NCBI GenBank assembly: GCA_947626725.1
Contig: CANQTI010000083.1
Coordinates: forward strand, 1-8,214
Direction: 5' to 3'
Origin: an uncultured Eisenbergiella sp.
Lineage (GTDB): Bacteria > Bacillota > Clostridia > Lachnospirales > Lachnospiraceae
DNA: 8,214 nt
The notes beneath the pieces are model-generated. The model did no database searches. It was not told where the DNA came from and saw nothing but the letters and a program-made list of their open reading frames with translations. The translations under genes were made by a program, and so were the position numbers. Shown here one piece after another: positions 1-5,065 of the stretch (positions within the stretch are counted from its first letter, which is position 1; every line of letters starts with the position of its first letter).

Positions 1-2
1 AA

Positions 3-73
3 AGCAGGTGATGGGAATCGAACCCACGTATCCAGCTTGGAAGGCTGGTGTTCTACCATTGAACTACACCTGC
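3..73 (-). tRNA. tRNA-Gly (anticodon TCC)
   Basis: Read on the minus strand this is a 71-nt cloverleaf. It has a 7-bp acceptor stem (GCAGGTG with CACCTGC), a D-arm with GTTC/GAAC, an anticodon stem CCAGC/GCTGG around the loop CTTCCAA (anticodon TCC), and a T-arm containing TTCGATT. The discriminator base is T. No CCA follows in the DNA, so the 3' end must be added by the CCA-adding enzyme. It lies 12 nt after tRNA-Pro and is probably the second gene of that transcript. The unit may continue beyond the left edge, since no terminator is visible in the two remaining bases. Confidence 0.97.
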
Positions 74-85
74 ACAAAATATAGA

Positions 86-160
86 TCGGGGTGACAGGAT
101 TCGAACCTGCGACCTCCTGGTCCCAAACCAGGCGCTCTAGCCAAACTGAGCCACACCCCG
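86..160 (-). tRNA. tRNA-Pro (anticodon TGG)
   Basis: On the minus strand this is a 75-nt cloverleaf. The acceptor stem is CGGGGTG/CACCCCG, the D-arm contains GCTC/GAGC, the anticodon stem CCTGG/CCAGG encloses loop TTTGGGA (anticodon TGG, expected to read most CCN proline codons), and the T-arm has TTCGAAT. The discriminator is A and no CCA is encoded. It is the first gene after the consensus promoter at 203-231, with a leader of roughly 35 nt, and is followed by tRNA-Gly. Confidence 0.97.
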
Positions 161-202
161 CCGCTTGCTTGACTCAGGGCCCTTGTCCGTGACGCAAAAT
201 TT

Positions 203-231
203 ATTATATAGAAAATCGGAATCCCTGTCAA
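203..231 (-). promoter_or_regulatory. Consensus sigma-A promoter of the tRNA-Pro/tRNA-Gly operon
   Basis: On the minus strand there is a perfect -35 TTGACA (226-231), a 17-nt spacer and a perfect -10 TATAAT (203-208). Transcription should start near 196, giving a short leader before tRNA-Pro at 160. T-tracts at 235-240, 259-263 and 269-273 lie just upstream and resemble UP-element A-tracts. A full-consensus promoter fits a stable-RNA operon. Confidence 0.9.
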
Positions 232-234
232 CAG

Positions 235-277
235 TTTTTTCAAATTATCATCGTATACTTTTTCAAACTTTTTCAAA
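235..277 (-). repeat. Three copies of TTTGAAAAA upstream of the tRNA-Pro promoter
   Basis: On the minus strand the motif TTTGAAAAA occurs at 269-277, 259-267 and 236-244. The first two are 10 bp apart and the third lies 23 bp further downstream, so the A-tracts fall near multiples of the helical repeat. The block ends 4 bp before the -35 hexamer, where an RNA polymerase alpha-CTD UP element would sit. The UP-element role is inferred from position and composition. Confidence 0.55.
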
Positions 278-317
278 TGATCGTCAAAGCCTTTCTAAAA
301 GAATGAGCCTGCAGCGA

Positions 318-806
318 TCATAAATAATTGAGGTGATAATGGGCAATTCCCAATCGATCCAACTCCATCAAAATGTAGGACGGACGGCGCCCGTCCTGTC
401 TGGGATAAGATAAACTCCCCGGATTGATCAGCGTCACTCCATTCTCTTCCCGTGCCAAATCGATCAACGGTTTATGCGTATGTCCGTACATCACGATCTG
501 GATACCCCGGCTGAGTGCTTCCTGCTGCAGATATTTATTGCTCATGGACACATAATAGTAATGTCCATGAGTGAGCAGCACCTTATAGTCCCCCAGCATG
601 AACTCTTCTTCCTTCGGAAGCCCCGAAAAAAAATCGTTATTACCGGCCACAATGCGTGCCGGGCAGCCTGCGATCTGCCGTATATATGCTTCACTCCCCT
701 CCACATCCCCACAATGAATCAGGAGATCCACGGGGCCTGTTTTTGCGATCACCTGGGACAGATTTCCGTCTCTGCCATGCGTATCGCTAACGATCAGAAT
801 CCGCAT
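318..806 (-). CDS. YfcE/MJ0936-type metallophosphoesterase
   Basis: A 162-residue calcineurin-like phosphoesterase of the YfcE/YsnB group, a cytoplasmic dimetal enzyme family whose members hydrolyse phosphodiesters or small phosphoesters; the physiological substrate is not known. The ligand motifs are in order: SDTHG (D8, H10), CGD (D34), GNND (N56), THGH (H80) and GHTH (H109, H111). The C-terminal NPGSLSYPR segment is typical, and the length matches the family. I place the start at ATG 806, where the conserved strand begins directly (MRILIVSDTHG) and an AGGCGG-like site lies about 6 nt upstream. An in-frame ATG at 875 would add 23 non-conserved residues behind a poorly placed ribosome-binding site. 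It is the last gene of the operon after rdgB. RdgB and YfcE-type genes are often neighbours in Firmicutes. No clear terminator follows. Confidence 0.9.
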   Translation of the reverse strand: MRILIVSDTHGRDGNLSQVIAKTGPVDLLIHCGDVEGSEAYIRQIAGCPARIVAGNNDFFSGLPKEEEFMLGDYKVLLTHGHYYYVSMSNKYLQQEALSRGIQIVMYGHTHKPLIDLAREENGVTLINPGSLSYPRQDGRRPSYILMELDRLGIAHYHLNYL

Positions 807-917
807 CTTTGCCGCCTTTCCGCTGTCAATCGCTTCTTTTTCGTTTCGTCCGTTTCCAGAAGAAGCTCCCGCCATTTCGCCATTCAGTCTTTTCCATTGG
901 AATTACATCCATTTCTG

Positions 918-1556
918 TCACTCACCCTTTTCCTGAAGGAGCTTACGCATTTTCCGAAGCGCCCTGCCCCGGTGACTGATCGCATTCTTCTCTTCGGATG
1001 ACAGTTCAGCGGTGGAGCGGTCATTTTCATATAAATAAAAGATAGGATCATATCCGAAACCATTTTCTCCGCTTTCCTTCCAGCCGATATAACCTTCGAT
1101 CGTCCCGAAAGCTGTCTCGTAACGACCATCCGGGAAAACCGCCGCAATGGCACAGACAAATCGAGCCGTCCGTCTCTCCTTCGGTACGCCCTCCAATCGA
1201 GCGATAAGATCGGCATTTTTCTCCCGATAAGATGTCTCATGCCCAAGATAGCGGGCAGAATAAACGCCTGGCTCTTTGTTCAGAAAATCGATCTCCAGGC
1301 CGGAATCATCGGCCAATACCAAAAATTCCTCCGCCGCGCGGCCAGGAAGACCCGGGATTTCATGTTCCCTGCACCAGTTCATGACGCCCTCCGCCTTGAG
1401 CAGCGCGTTCTCGGCAAAGGTATTCCCGTTTTCTTCAACCTCCACACAGATCCCGGCTTCCTTCTGTGAATAGATCCGCCTGCCGGAATCCTTCAGGATC
1501 TCCCGTACTTCCTTCATTTTCCCCGTATTCTGCGTAGCAAAAATGATATCCCGCAT
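918..1556 (-). CDS. rdgB: XTP/dITP diphosphatase (RdgB/HAM1 family)
   Basis: A house-cleaning nucleotide pyrophosphatase that converts XTP, ITP and dITP to monophosphate plus PPi in the cytoplasm, keeping deaminated purines out of nucleic acids. At 212 residues it is slightly longer than the usual 195-200. Visible motifs are ATQNTGKMKE (7-16, phosphate binding), NTFAENALLKA (45-55), LADDSGLEID (81-90, with the catalytic Asp pair), GVYSARYLG (97-105), GENGFGYDPIF (163-173) and SHRGRAL (194-200). The extra length sits around residues 60-78, between the second and third motifs. The start ATG has only a weak G-rich site upstream (GGGGGC), so expression may depend partly on coupling to the upstream methyltransferase gene, which ends 67 nt before it. 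It is the middle gene of the rlmL-like/rdgB/phosphoesterase operon. Confidence 0.96.
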   Translation of the reverse strand: MRDIIFATQNTGKMKEVREILKDSGRRIYSQKEAGICVEVEENGNTFAENALLKAEGVMNWCREHEIPGLPGRAAEEFLVLADDSGLEIDFLNKEPGVYSARYLGHETSYREKNADLIARLEGVPKERRTARFVCAIAAVFPDGRYETAFGTIEGYIGWKESGENGFGYDPIFYLYENDRSTAELSSEEKNAISHRGRALRKMRKLLQEKGE

Positions 1557-1623
1557 CTCTATGCCCCCGTTCCCGGCCTTCTATTCAGCCGCTCTTTCGC
1601 AGCCGGTCCGCTCTTCGCAGCCA

Positions 1624-2781
1624 TCAATGTCCGTCCTGCTTCCGCTTCGGCGGTTTAGGCCCCGAAAACTGATAGAACCAGGTCTTCATCATGCCATTAT
1701 AAATCTTCCGGTTTTTATCCGCCTTGCGCCCGATATCCTGCTGCACATTTTCATATGAAGTAATGACATACAAAGACCAACTGTCCAACTTGGCAAACCG
1801 CTCTCCCAGCGTCCGATAAAGGGCTGGCAAATCTTTTTTCTCCTCCAGCCGTTCTCCGTAGGGCGGGTTGGTAACGATAAACCCGTATTTTTTCGCATGG
1901 GATAATTCCGATACGGGCCGCCGCTGGAAATGGATCAGGCGGTCCACTCCGGCCAGCTTCGCGTTTTGCCGGGCGATCTCCACCATATGTTCATCAATAT
2001 CATATCCCTGAATATCCGTCTCTACATGCGTATCTGCCAATTCCCTGGCTTCCTCCGTACAGTCCTTCCACCGCTTCAGGTCAATGAGAGGAGCCCAGTT
2101 TTGAGCAAGAAAGGTCCGATTCATTCCCGGCGCCATGTTGGCTGCCATCATAGCAGCCTCAATGGGAAACGTACCGCTGCCGCAGAACGGGTCCACCAGA
2201 ATTCTGTCCGCTCGCCATGGCGTGAGCATCAAAAGCGCAGCCGCCAGATTCTCCGCAAGGGGCGCTTTCGCCGTCAGTTTCCGATATCCTCTTTTATGTA
2301 AAGACTCCCCCGTAGTATCCAACGCAATCGTCACCTGATCCCGCATCAGAAAGACACGCAGTGGGAAAGCAGCGCCATCCTCCGGGAACCAGTTTACATG
2401 GTAAACCCCTTTCAGCCGTTCTACGATCGCTTTTTTTATCACAGACTGGATATCGGAGGGAGAAAAAAGCTTACTTTTCACGCTGGCCGCCTTCGCCACC
2501 CAGAACCTGGCGTCGACAGGCAAAAACGATTCCCACTCCAGCGCTTTTGTCCCCTGAAACAATTCTTCATAGGTTTCGGCCGCAAAACATCCTACCCTGA
2601 TCAAGATCCGTTCCGCTGTCCGCAAACCGATATTGGCACGGCAAACCGCCTCCTCATCTCCCAGAAAGGTCACACGCCCGTCCGAAACTTCCGAAATATC
2701 GTACCCCAGATCCACGATCTCCCGCTTCAATACGGCTTCCAAGCCAAAATGACAAGGGGCGATCAGCTCAAATTTTCTCAT
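1624..2781 (-). CDS. THUMP-domain class I SAM-dependent RNA methyltransferase (RlmL/YpsC type)
   Basis: A 385-residue putative 23S rRNA guanine-N2 methyltransferase of the RlmL-N / B. subtilis YpsC group. The N-terminal 60 or so residues form the ferredoxin-like segment (MRKFELIAPC, FGLEAVLKREI), followed by a THUMP-like RNA-binding region to about residue 160. The Rossmann methyltransferase domain shows the SAM-binding DPFCGSGTFPIEAA (197-210), the acidic GYDID (259-263) and the catalytic NPPYGER (305-311), the last typical of N-methylation of an exocyclic amine. A basic PKPPKRKQ tail ends the protein. Length is normal for the single-methyltransferase form; the E. coli RlmK half is absent. 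An AGGA site lies 8 nt before ATG 2781. It is the first gene of the operon, driven by the promoter at 2823-2852. The exact target base is inferred from the family. Confidence 0.93.
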   Translation of the reverse strand: MRKFELIAPCHFGLEAVLKREIVDLGYDISEVSDGRVTFLGDEEAVCRANIGLRTAERILIRVGCFAAETYEELFQGTKALEWESFLPVDARFWVAKAASVKSKLFSPSDIQSVIKKAIVERLKGVYHVNWFPEDGAAFPLRVFLMRDQVTIALDTTGESLHKRGYRKLTAKAPLAENLAAALLMLTPWRADRILVDPFCGSGTFPIEAAMMAANMAPGMNRTFLAQNWAPLIDLKRWKDCTEEARELADTHVETDIQGYDIDEHMVEIARQNAKLAGVDRLIHFQRRPVSELSHAKKYGFIVTNPPYGERLEEKKDLPALYRTLGERFAKLDSWSLYVITSYENVQQDIGRKADKNRKIYNGMMKTWFYQFSGPKPPKRKQDGH

Positions 2782-2822
2782 ATATGATTTCCTATCTTAT
2801 ATCTCTCCAATGCAACACCATC

Positions 2823-2852
2823 ATTTTACGGGCAGACTCCCTTCCCTGTCAA
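2823..2852 (-). promoter_or_regulatory. Sigma-A promoter of the rlmL-like/rdgB/phosphoesterase operon
   Basis: On the minus strand a perfect TTGACA (2847-2852) is followed by an 18-nt spacer and TAAAAT (2823-2828). Transcription would start near 2816, about 35 nt before the methyltransferase ATG. It is the only good promoter found upstream of these three same-strand genes. Confidence 0.8.
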
Positions 2853-2866
2853 GCCCTTCCTGCCTT

Positions 2867-2909
2867 GCACATCCCCATAGGTTGAAGGTTTCGCACATCC
2901 CCATAGGTT
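2867..2909. repeat. 17-bp perfect direct repeat with 26-bp period
   Basis: The sequence GCACATCCCCATAGGTT occurs at 2867-2883 and again, without mismatch, at 2893-2909, separated by 9 bp. The pair sits 14 bp upstream of the -35 hexamer of the methyltransferase operon promoter and outside any gene. A tandem protein-binding site or a recent local duplication are both possible. I do not recognise a known motif. Confidence 0.85.
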
Positions 2910-3003
2910 CTCCCCGCTTTCTCTCTCACCGGCAGCACTTTCGTCCCTTTCTCATAGAGACAGGCTCAGCCCGAAATCGAAACCCAGCCGGGAGCGCTGA
3001 CAG

Positions 3004-3032
3004 AAAAAGGCCGGGACGTATCCGTCCTGGCC
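3004..3032 (-). terminator. Rho-independent terminator of the Asn-rich small gene
   Basis: On the minus strand GGCC-A-GGACG and CGTCC-C-GGCC pair around a GATA loop, with one internal A/C mismatch, and are followed directly by five Ts. It begins 25 nt after the stop codon of the small gene at 3058. It also shields the downstream methyltransferase operon from readthrough. Confidence 0.85.
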
Positions 3033-3057
3033 CTTCTCCAATCGTTGACGCCAACTG

Positions 3058-3198
3058 TCAGTTGTTCTTGCAGTTGCTCTCAGAATCCTTGCTGCTGTTC
3101 TTGCTCTGATTGTTCTTCTGCGTGTTCTCAGCATTGTTCTTGGAGCTGTTGTTCTCCTGATTCTGATTGTTGTTCTGATTGTAATCGTTTTTAGACAT
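3058..3198 (-). CDS. Asn-rich 46-residue small protein, unknown function
   Basis: A small ORF running from ATG 3198 to TGA at 3058-3060. The product begins MSKNDYNQNNNQNQ and ends SESNCKNN. It has 17 Asn, 8 Ser, 6 Lys and 5 Gln in 46 residues, one Cys and no hydrophobic stretch, so it is expected to be soluble and disordered, without signal peptide or membrane segment. Three things support translation: a consensus AGGAGGA (3207-3213) 8 nt before the ATG, a promoter-like sequence 37 nt further upstream, and a dedicated terminator 25 nt after the stop. The promoter resembles sigma F/G types (3235-3264), so I infer expression in the forespore and perhaps a small spore or coat-associated protein. 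It does not match the alpha/beta SASP, SspO or SspP sequences I know. The Asn-rich composition could alternatively belong to a cell-surface or matrix peptide. Confidence 0.75.
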   Translation of the reverse strand: MSKNDYNQNNNQNQENNSSKNNAENTQKNNQSKNSSKDSESNCKNN

Positions 3199-3208
3199 TT
3201 CTGAAATC

Positions 3209-3234
3209 CTCCTGTCGTTTTCGTGTTACAGGAG
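3209..3234. repeat. 7-bp inverted repeat overlapping the ribosome-binding site of the Asn-rich gene
   Basis: CTCCTGT (3209-3215) and ACAGGAG (3228-3234) are perfect inverted copies separated by 12 bp. One arm covers part of the AGGAGG site. If the transcript includes both arms, the hairpin would mask the site. If transcription starts near 3228, as the promoter predicts, the repeat would act only in DNA, for example as an operator. Confidence 0.5.
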
Positions 3235-3264
3235 TAGTATTTGAAAATATCCAAAGTTTATACA
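3235..3264 (-). promoter_or_regulatory. Putative sporulation-type (sigma F/G-like) promoter of the Asn-rich gene
   Basis: On the minus strand TGTATA (3259-3264), a 17-nt spacer and AATACTA (3235-3241) resemble the sigma-G consensus (about TGMATA and CATAMTA), with one mismatch in each element. The GTATA part also fits the sigma-F -35 (GYWTA). No good sigma-A hexamer pair is visible in this 180-bp gap. The start would be near 3228, leaving a leader of about 30 nt that carries the strong ribosome-binding site. Confidence 0.45.
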
Positions 3265-3378
3265 TGCCTTTGCTAATTTTTGTTCGTATTCTCTGTACGG
3301 CCCAGCCCCTCCCGCTTCGCCGCAGTACCGTCCCCATCATTTCCCGGACCGGATCTGACTGCCAGAGCAAAAGCCGTT

Positions 3379-3765
3379 TCAAAGCTGATCCATCCCGCGC
3401 CCCTGCCCGAAACGGCGCAGATACGTCTCCGGGTCCTTCTTCATTCGGGCCATCGTATCGAACGCGCGCAGGACCATATCCACCTTCCGGCATTCCGCCG
3501 TATTTTTCCCGGTGTCGTGAAACAGATTATATTTATCCATCTGCCAAACAAAAAGGTCTGTCAGCGTGTAGCCGCAGCATTTGACCTGATCGCAGAGGGC
3601 GTGATTGCGCATGAAATAAAGGAGCTCCTCATACAGCGCGTCATCCGCCAGGATTTCCTGCCAGAGCGCATCGCACCATTCCGGCGACTCTCCGGCGAAA
3701 TTGCAGAGGGCGCTCAGGTTTTCATAGACCTTCACTTTGGTGGAGTTAAAAATAATACCCGTCAT
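3379..3765 (-). CDS. Conserved protein of unknown function (Lachnospiraceae type)
   Basis: A 128-residue soluble protein starting MTGIIFNSTKVKVYENLSAL and ending RRFGQGRGMDQL. I recognise the pattern (FNSTKVKVYE, CCGYTLTDLFVWQMDKYN, DTGKN, VLRAFDTM) as a family conserved in Lachnospiraceae genomes without known function. It appears mostly helical, with no signal peptide, no membrane segment and no catalytic motif. It has Cys at 21, 31, 58, 63, 64 and 91, the CC pair preceding the most conserved segment. I place the start at ATG 3765, which has a GGGGGA site 7 nt upstream; the in-frame extension to 3849 reads into low-quality sequence beside the terminator. A TATACT box lies near 3814 but lacks a good -35, so the promoter is uncertain. 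It sits downstream of the tRNA-Arg unit and upstream of the Asn-rich gene, probably monocistronic. Confidence 0.82.
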   Translation of the reverse strand: MTGIIFNSTKVKVYENLSALCNFAGESPEWCDALWQEILADDALYEELLYFMRNHALCDQVKCCGYTLTDLFVWQMDKYNLFHDTGKNTAECRKVDMVLRAFDTMARMKKDPETYLRRFGQGRGMDQL

Positions 3766-3855
3766 TTCGTATCCCCCATTCCCGGCCAGGGCCCTGTGTT
3801 TCCTTTCTTCATGATAAGTATATCCGGATTCCCCCGGGAAAAACAGCATTTCCGG

Positions 3856-3879
3856 AAAAAACGGCGCGTTCCAGCGCCG
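3856..3879 (-). terminator. Second Rho-independent terminator downstream of tRNA-Arg
   Basis: On the minus strand CGGCGC and GCGCCG form a perfect 6-bp stem around the 6-nt loop TGGAAC, followed by six Ts (3856-3861). It lies 41 bp beyond the end of the first tRNA-Arg terminator and before the 128-residue gene. It probably acts as a back-up insulator behind the highly transcribed tRNA. No gene is evident between the two hairpins. Confidence 0.8.
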
Positions 3880-3919
3880 GTCCAGTTCCCTTCACACGGC
3901 GCAGCCGGAAAATATCCGT

Positions 3920-3953
3920 AAAAAAGACCTGCAGGGGACATCCCCTACAGGCC
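3920..3953 (-). terminator. Rho-independent terminator of tRNA-Arg
   Basis: On the minus strand a 12-bp stem (GGCCTGTAGGGG with CCCCTGCAGGTC, two G-T wobbles) closes an ATGT loop and is followed by six Ts at 3920-3925. It starts 7 nt after the tRNA 3' end, so the precursor is short. Confidence 0.95.
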
Positions 3954-3959
3954 TGATCG

Positions 3960-4033
<74 letters not shown>

Positions 4034-4074
4034 ATATTCTGCCGGATGATCTCTCATCCCTGAAAACAAATATC

Positions 4075-4103
4075 ATTTTAGCCCCATATCTTTGAAATGT
4101 CAA
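4075..4103 (-). promoter_or_regulatory. Sigma-A promoter of tRNA-Arg
   Basis: On the minus strand a perfect TTGACA (4098-4103), a 17-nt spacer and TAAAAT (4075-4080) lie about 42 nt before the mature tRNA 5' end. A row of A-tracts lies immediately upstream. Confidence 0.88.
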
Positions 4104-4109
4104 TAGGGC

Positions 4110-4190
4110 ATTTCATTTTTTTCCACCGCCCATTTCATTTTTTTCCCGCCGCCCATTTCACTTTTTTCGGACAGCATCTTTCACTTTTTA
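4110..4190. repeat. Four imperfect ~22-bp repeats carrying phased A/T-tracts
   Basis: The plus-strand motif TTTCAYTTTTT occurs four times, with TTTCA starting at 4111, 4133, 4156 and 4179 (periods 22, 23 and 23 bp). The T-tracts at 4116-4122, 4138-4144, 4162-4167 and 4185-4189 are separated by GC-rich linkers such as CCACCGCCC. The array abuts the -35 region of the tRNA-Arg promoter. A spacing of about two helical turns suggests intrinsically bent DNA or an extended UP element. The bending is inferred from spacing, not measured. Confidence 0.75.
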
Positions 4191-4205
4191 GGCGCGGCAC
4201 AGCGC

Positions 4206-4238
4206 AAAACACCCCTCCGAACACGCTGCTCAGAGGGG
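4206..4238 (-). terminator. Rho-independent terminator of the CAP-domain gene
   Basis: On the minus strand CCCCTCTGA pairs with TTCGGAGGGG (6 bp of perfect GC-rich stem extended by a wobble and further pairs) and is followed by TGTTTTG. It begins about 46 nt after the CAP gene stop. Read on the plus strand the hairpin is followed by TTTCTTTT, so it could also work in that direction. Confidence 0.75.
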
Positions 4239-4283
4239 CTTTCTTTTGCTTCATTCTGTGATCTGCCTGTTCCGGCGCGCATC

Positions 4284-4862
4284 TTAGTACCGGAATGCCT
4301 GCGCAATGTAATAGGTATTGCCGTTCTTATAAATGCCGATCGCACACTTGGTAAAGGTAGGCCACAAAATATTCTCCCTGTGGGCCGGGGAATTCATCCA
4401 GGCTGCCACTACCGACTCCGCGGAGTTGTAACCATACGCCAGATTCTCACCATGCATGATCTGAGGATTCACTGTATACCAGGGCGTCCCGTCCGGCCTC
4501 GTATGAGAGAAAAGCTGTACCGTCTCCGCCGCCCTTACCGCCGCCGCGAGCTCCAGGTCCGTATCCCAGGTCAGCGCAGCGAGCCCGGCATTCGCACGCT
4601 GCTGGTTCACCAGATCCAGCGTCGTATGCGCCACCGTCTGCAGCATAGCCATTTCTTCCGCGTTCGTATTGTTCACGGAAGAACCGAGCGGCACCTCTTC
4701 CTCCATGATAGTAACCGTGTCGAAATCAATATCCTCGTAATCTCTTACTGCAGTCTCTTCACTGTCAACGCTTCCCTGTTCTTCTGCATCCTTGCCGCAG
4801 CCCACAAATACCATTGCGGTCATCGCCAGAACCAATCCCAATGCCAACCATCTTTTTTTCAT
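4284..4862 (-). CDS. CAP-domain (SCP/PR1-like) lipoprotein
   Basis: A 192-residue predicted lipoprotein with a C-terminal CAP domain, anchored outside the membrane. Residues 1-22 form a signal peptide with basic MKKR, a hydrophobic core and the lipobox FVGC, so Cys22 is the probable lipidated residue; Phe at -3 is unusual. An acidic linker (about 25-60) leads to the CAP domain (about 79-192). Its motifs are VNQQRANAGL, FSHTRPDG (H120), GENLAYGY (E139) and WMNSPAHRENIL (H161, E163), which keep the family's putative metal-binding His/Glu cavity. Bacterial members such as YkwD are cell-envelope or spore associated; no enzymatic role is established. I chose ATG 4862 because GAGGG lies 7 nt before it, whereas the in-frame ATG at 4868 is only 1 nt from that site. 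It forms a single-gene unit with its own promoter and terminator. Confidence 0.93.
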   Translation of the reverse strand: MKKRWLALGLVLAMTAMVFVGCGKDAEEQGSVDSEETAVRDYEDIDFDTVTIMEEEVPLGSSVNNTNAEEMAMLQTVAHTTLDLVNQQRANAGLAALTWDTDLELAAAVRAAETVQLFSHTRPDGTPWYTVNPQIMHGENLAYGYNSAESVVAAWMNSPAHRENILWPTFTKCAIGIYKNGNTYYIAQAFRY

Positions 4863-4938
4863 CGTCATTCCCTCGTCTTTCTGCCTTTGCTTTCCTGAAT
4901 TATTGATTGATCAAGACAGTATTGCTTTCTGTAACTAT

Positions 4939-4967
4939 ACAATACCAGAAACATTTTCCCTTGTCAA
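4939..4967 (-). promoter_or_regulatory. Sigma-A promoter of the CAP-domain lipoprotein gene
   Basis: On the minus strand TTGACA (4962-4967), a 17-nt spacer and TATTGT (4939-4944) lie about 75 nt before ATG 4862. The preceding 35 bp are almost pure A/T, with T- and A-runs at 4972-5000, like an UP element. The 8-bp palindrome TTGATCAA lies in the leader, with no proven role. Confidence 0.75.
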
Positions 4968-5065
4968 TATCTTTTAAAAATATATTTAACTCTTTTTTTA
5001 ATCAATATATGTCATATGTCCTCCCTGTGTCTGTGCTCATATCATATAATGTTTCTTCTATAAAA

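Noticed and set aside
1..231. tRNA genes as an attachment site of an integrated element
   Set aside because: No integrase gene, no direct repeat of a tRNA 3' end and no mobile-element genes are present in the window.
278..320. Inverted repeat TGATCG/CGATCA overlapping the phosphoesterase stop codon
   Set aside because: The arms are only 6 bp, separated by 31 nt, and are not followed by a T-run, so this does not qualify as an intrinsic terminator.
807..875. N-terminal extension of the phosphoesterase to ATG 875
   Set aside because: The extra 23 residues are not phosphoesterase-like, and the A/G-rich stretch upstream is 12-15 nt from the ATG, too far to be a good ribosome-binding site. The family begins at the MRILIVSDTHG strand.
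1689..1898. Short minus-strand frame inside the methyltransferase gene resembling a fragment (RPTENGWRRKK)
   Set aside because: It is the +1 reading of the NPPYGER region of the methyltransferase, which is itself intact in its own frame.
3280..3921. Long plus-strand open frame (about 213 codons) opposite the 128-residue gene
   Set aside because: It is antisense to the conserved gene, has no ribosome-binding site and encodes a low-complexity Arg/Pro/His-rich product typical of a shadow frame.
4106..4190. CRISPR-like array (repeat period 22-23 bp)
   Set aside because: The repeats are short, imperfect, homopolymer-based and without spacer-length variable segments or cas genes. Phased A-tracts explain them better.
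4998..5015. Minus-strand mini-ORF encoding MTYID with GGAGG just upstream
   Set aside because: Only five codons, spacing to the ATG is short, it lies upstream of the mapped-by-sequence CAP promoter and nothing shows that it is transcribed.
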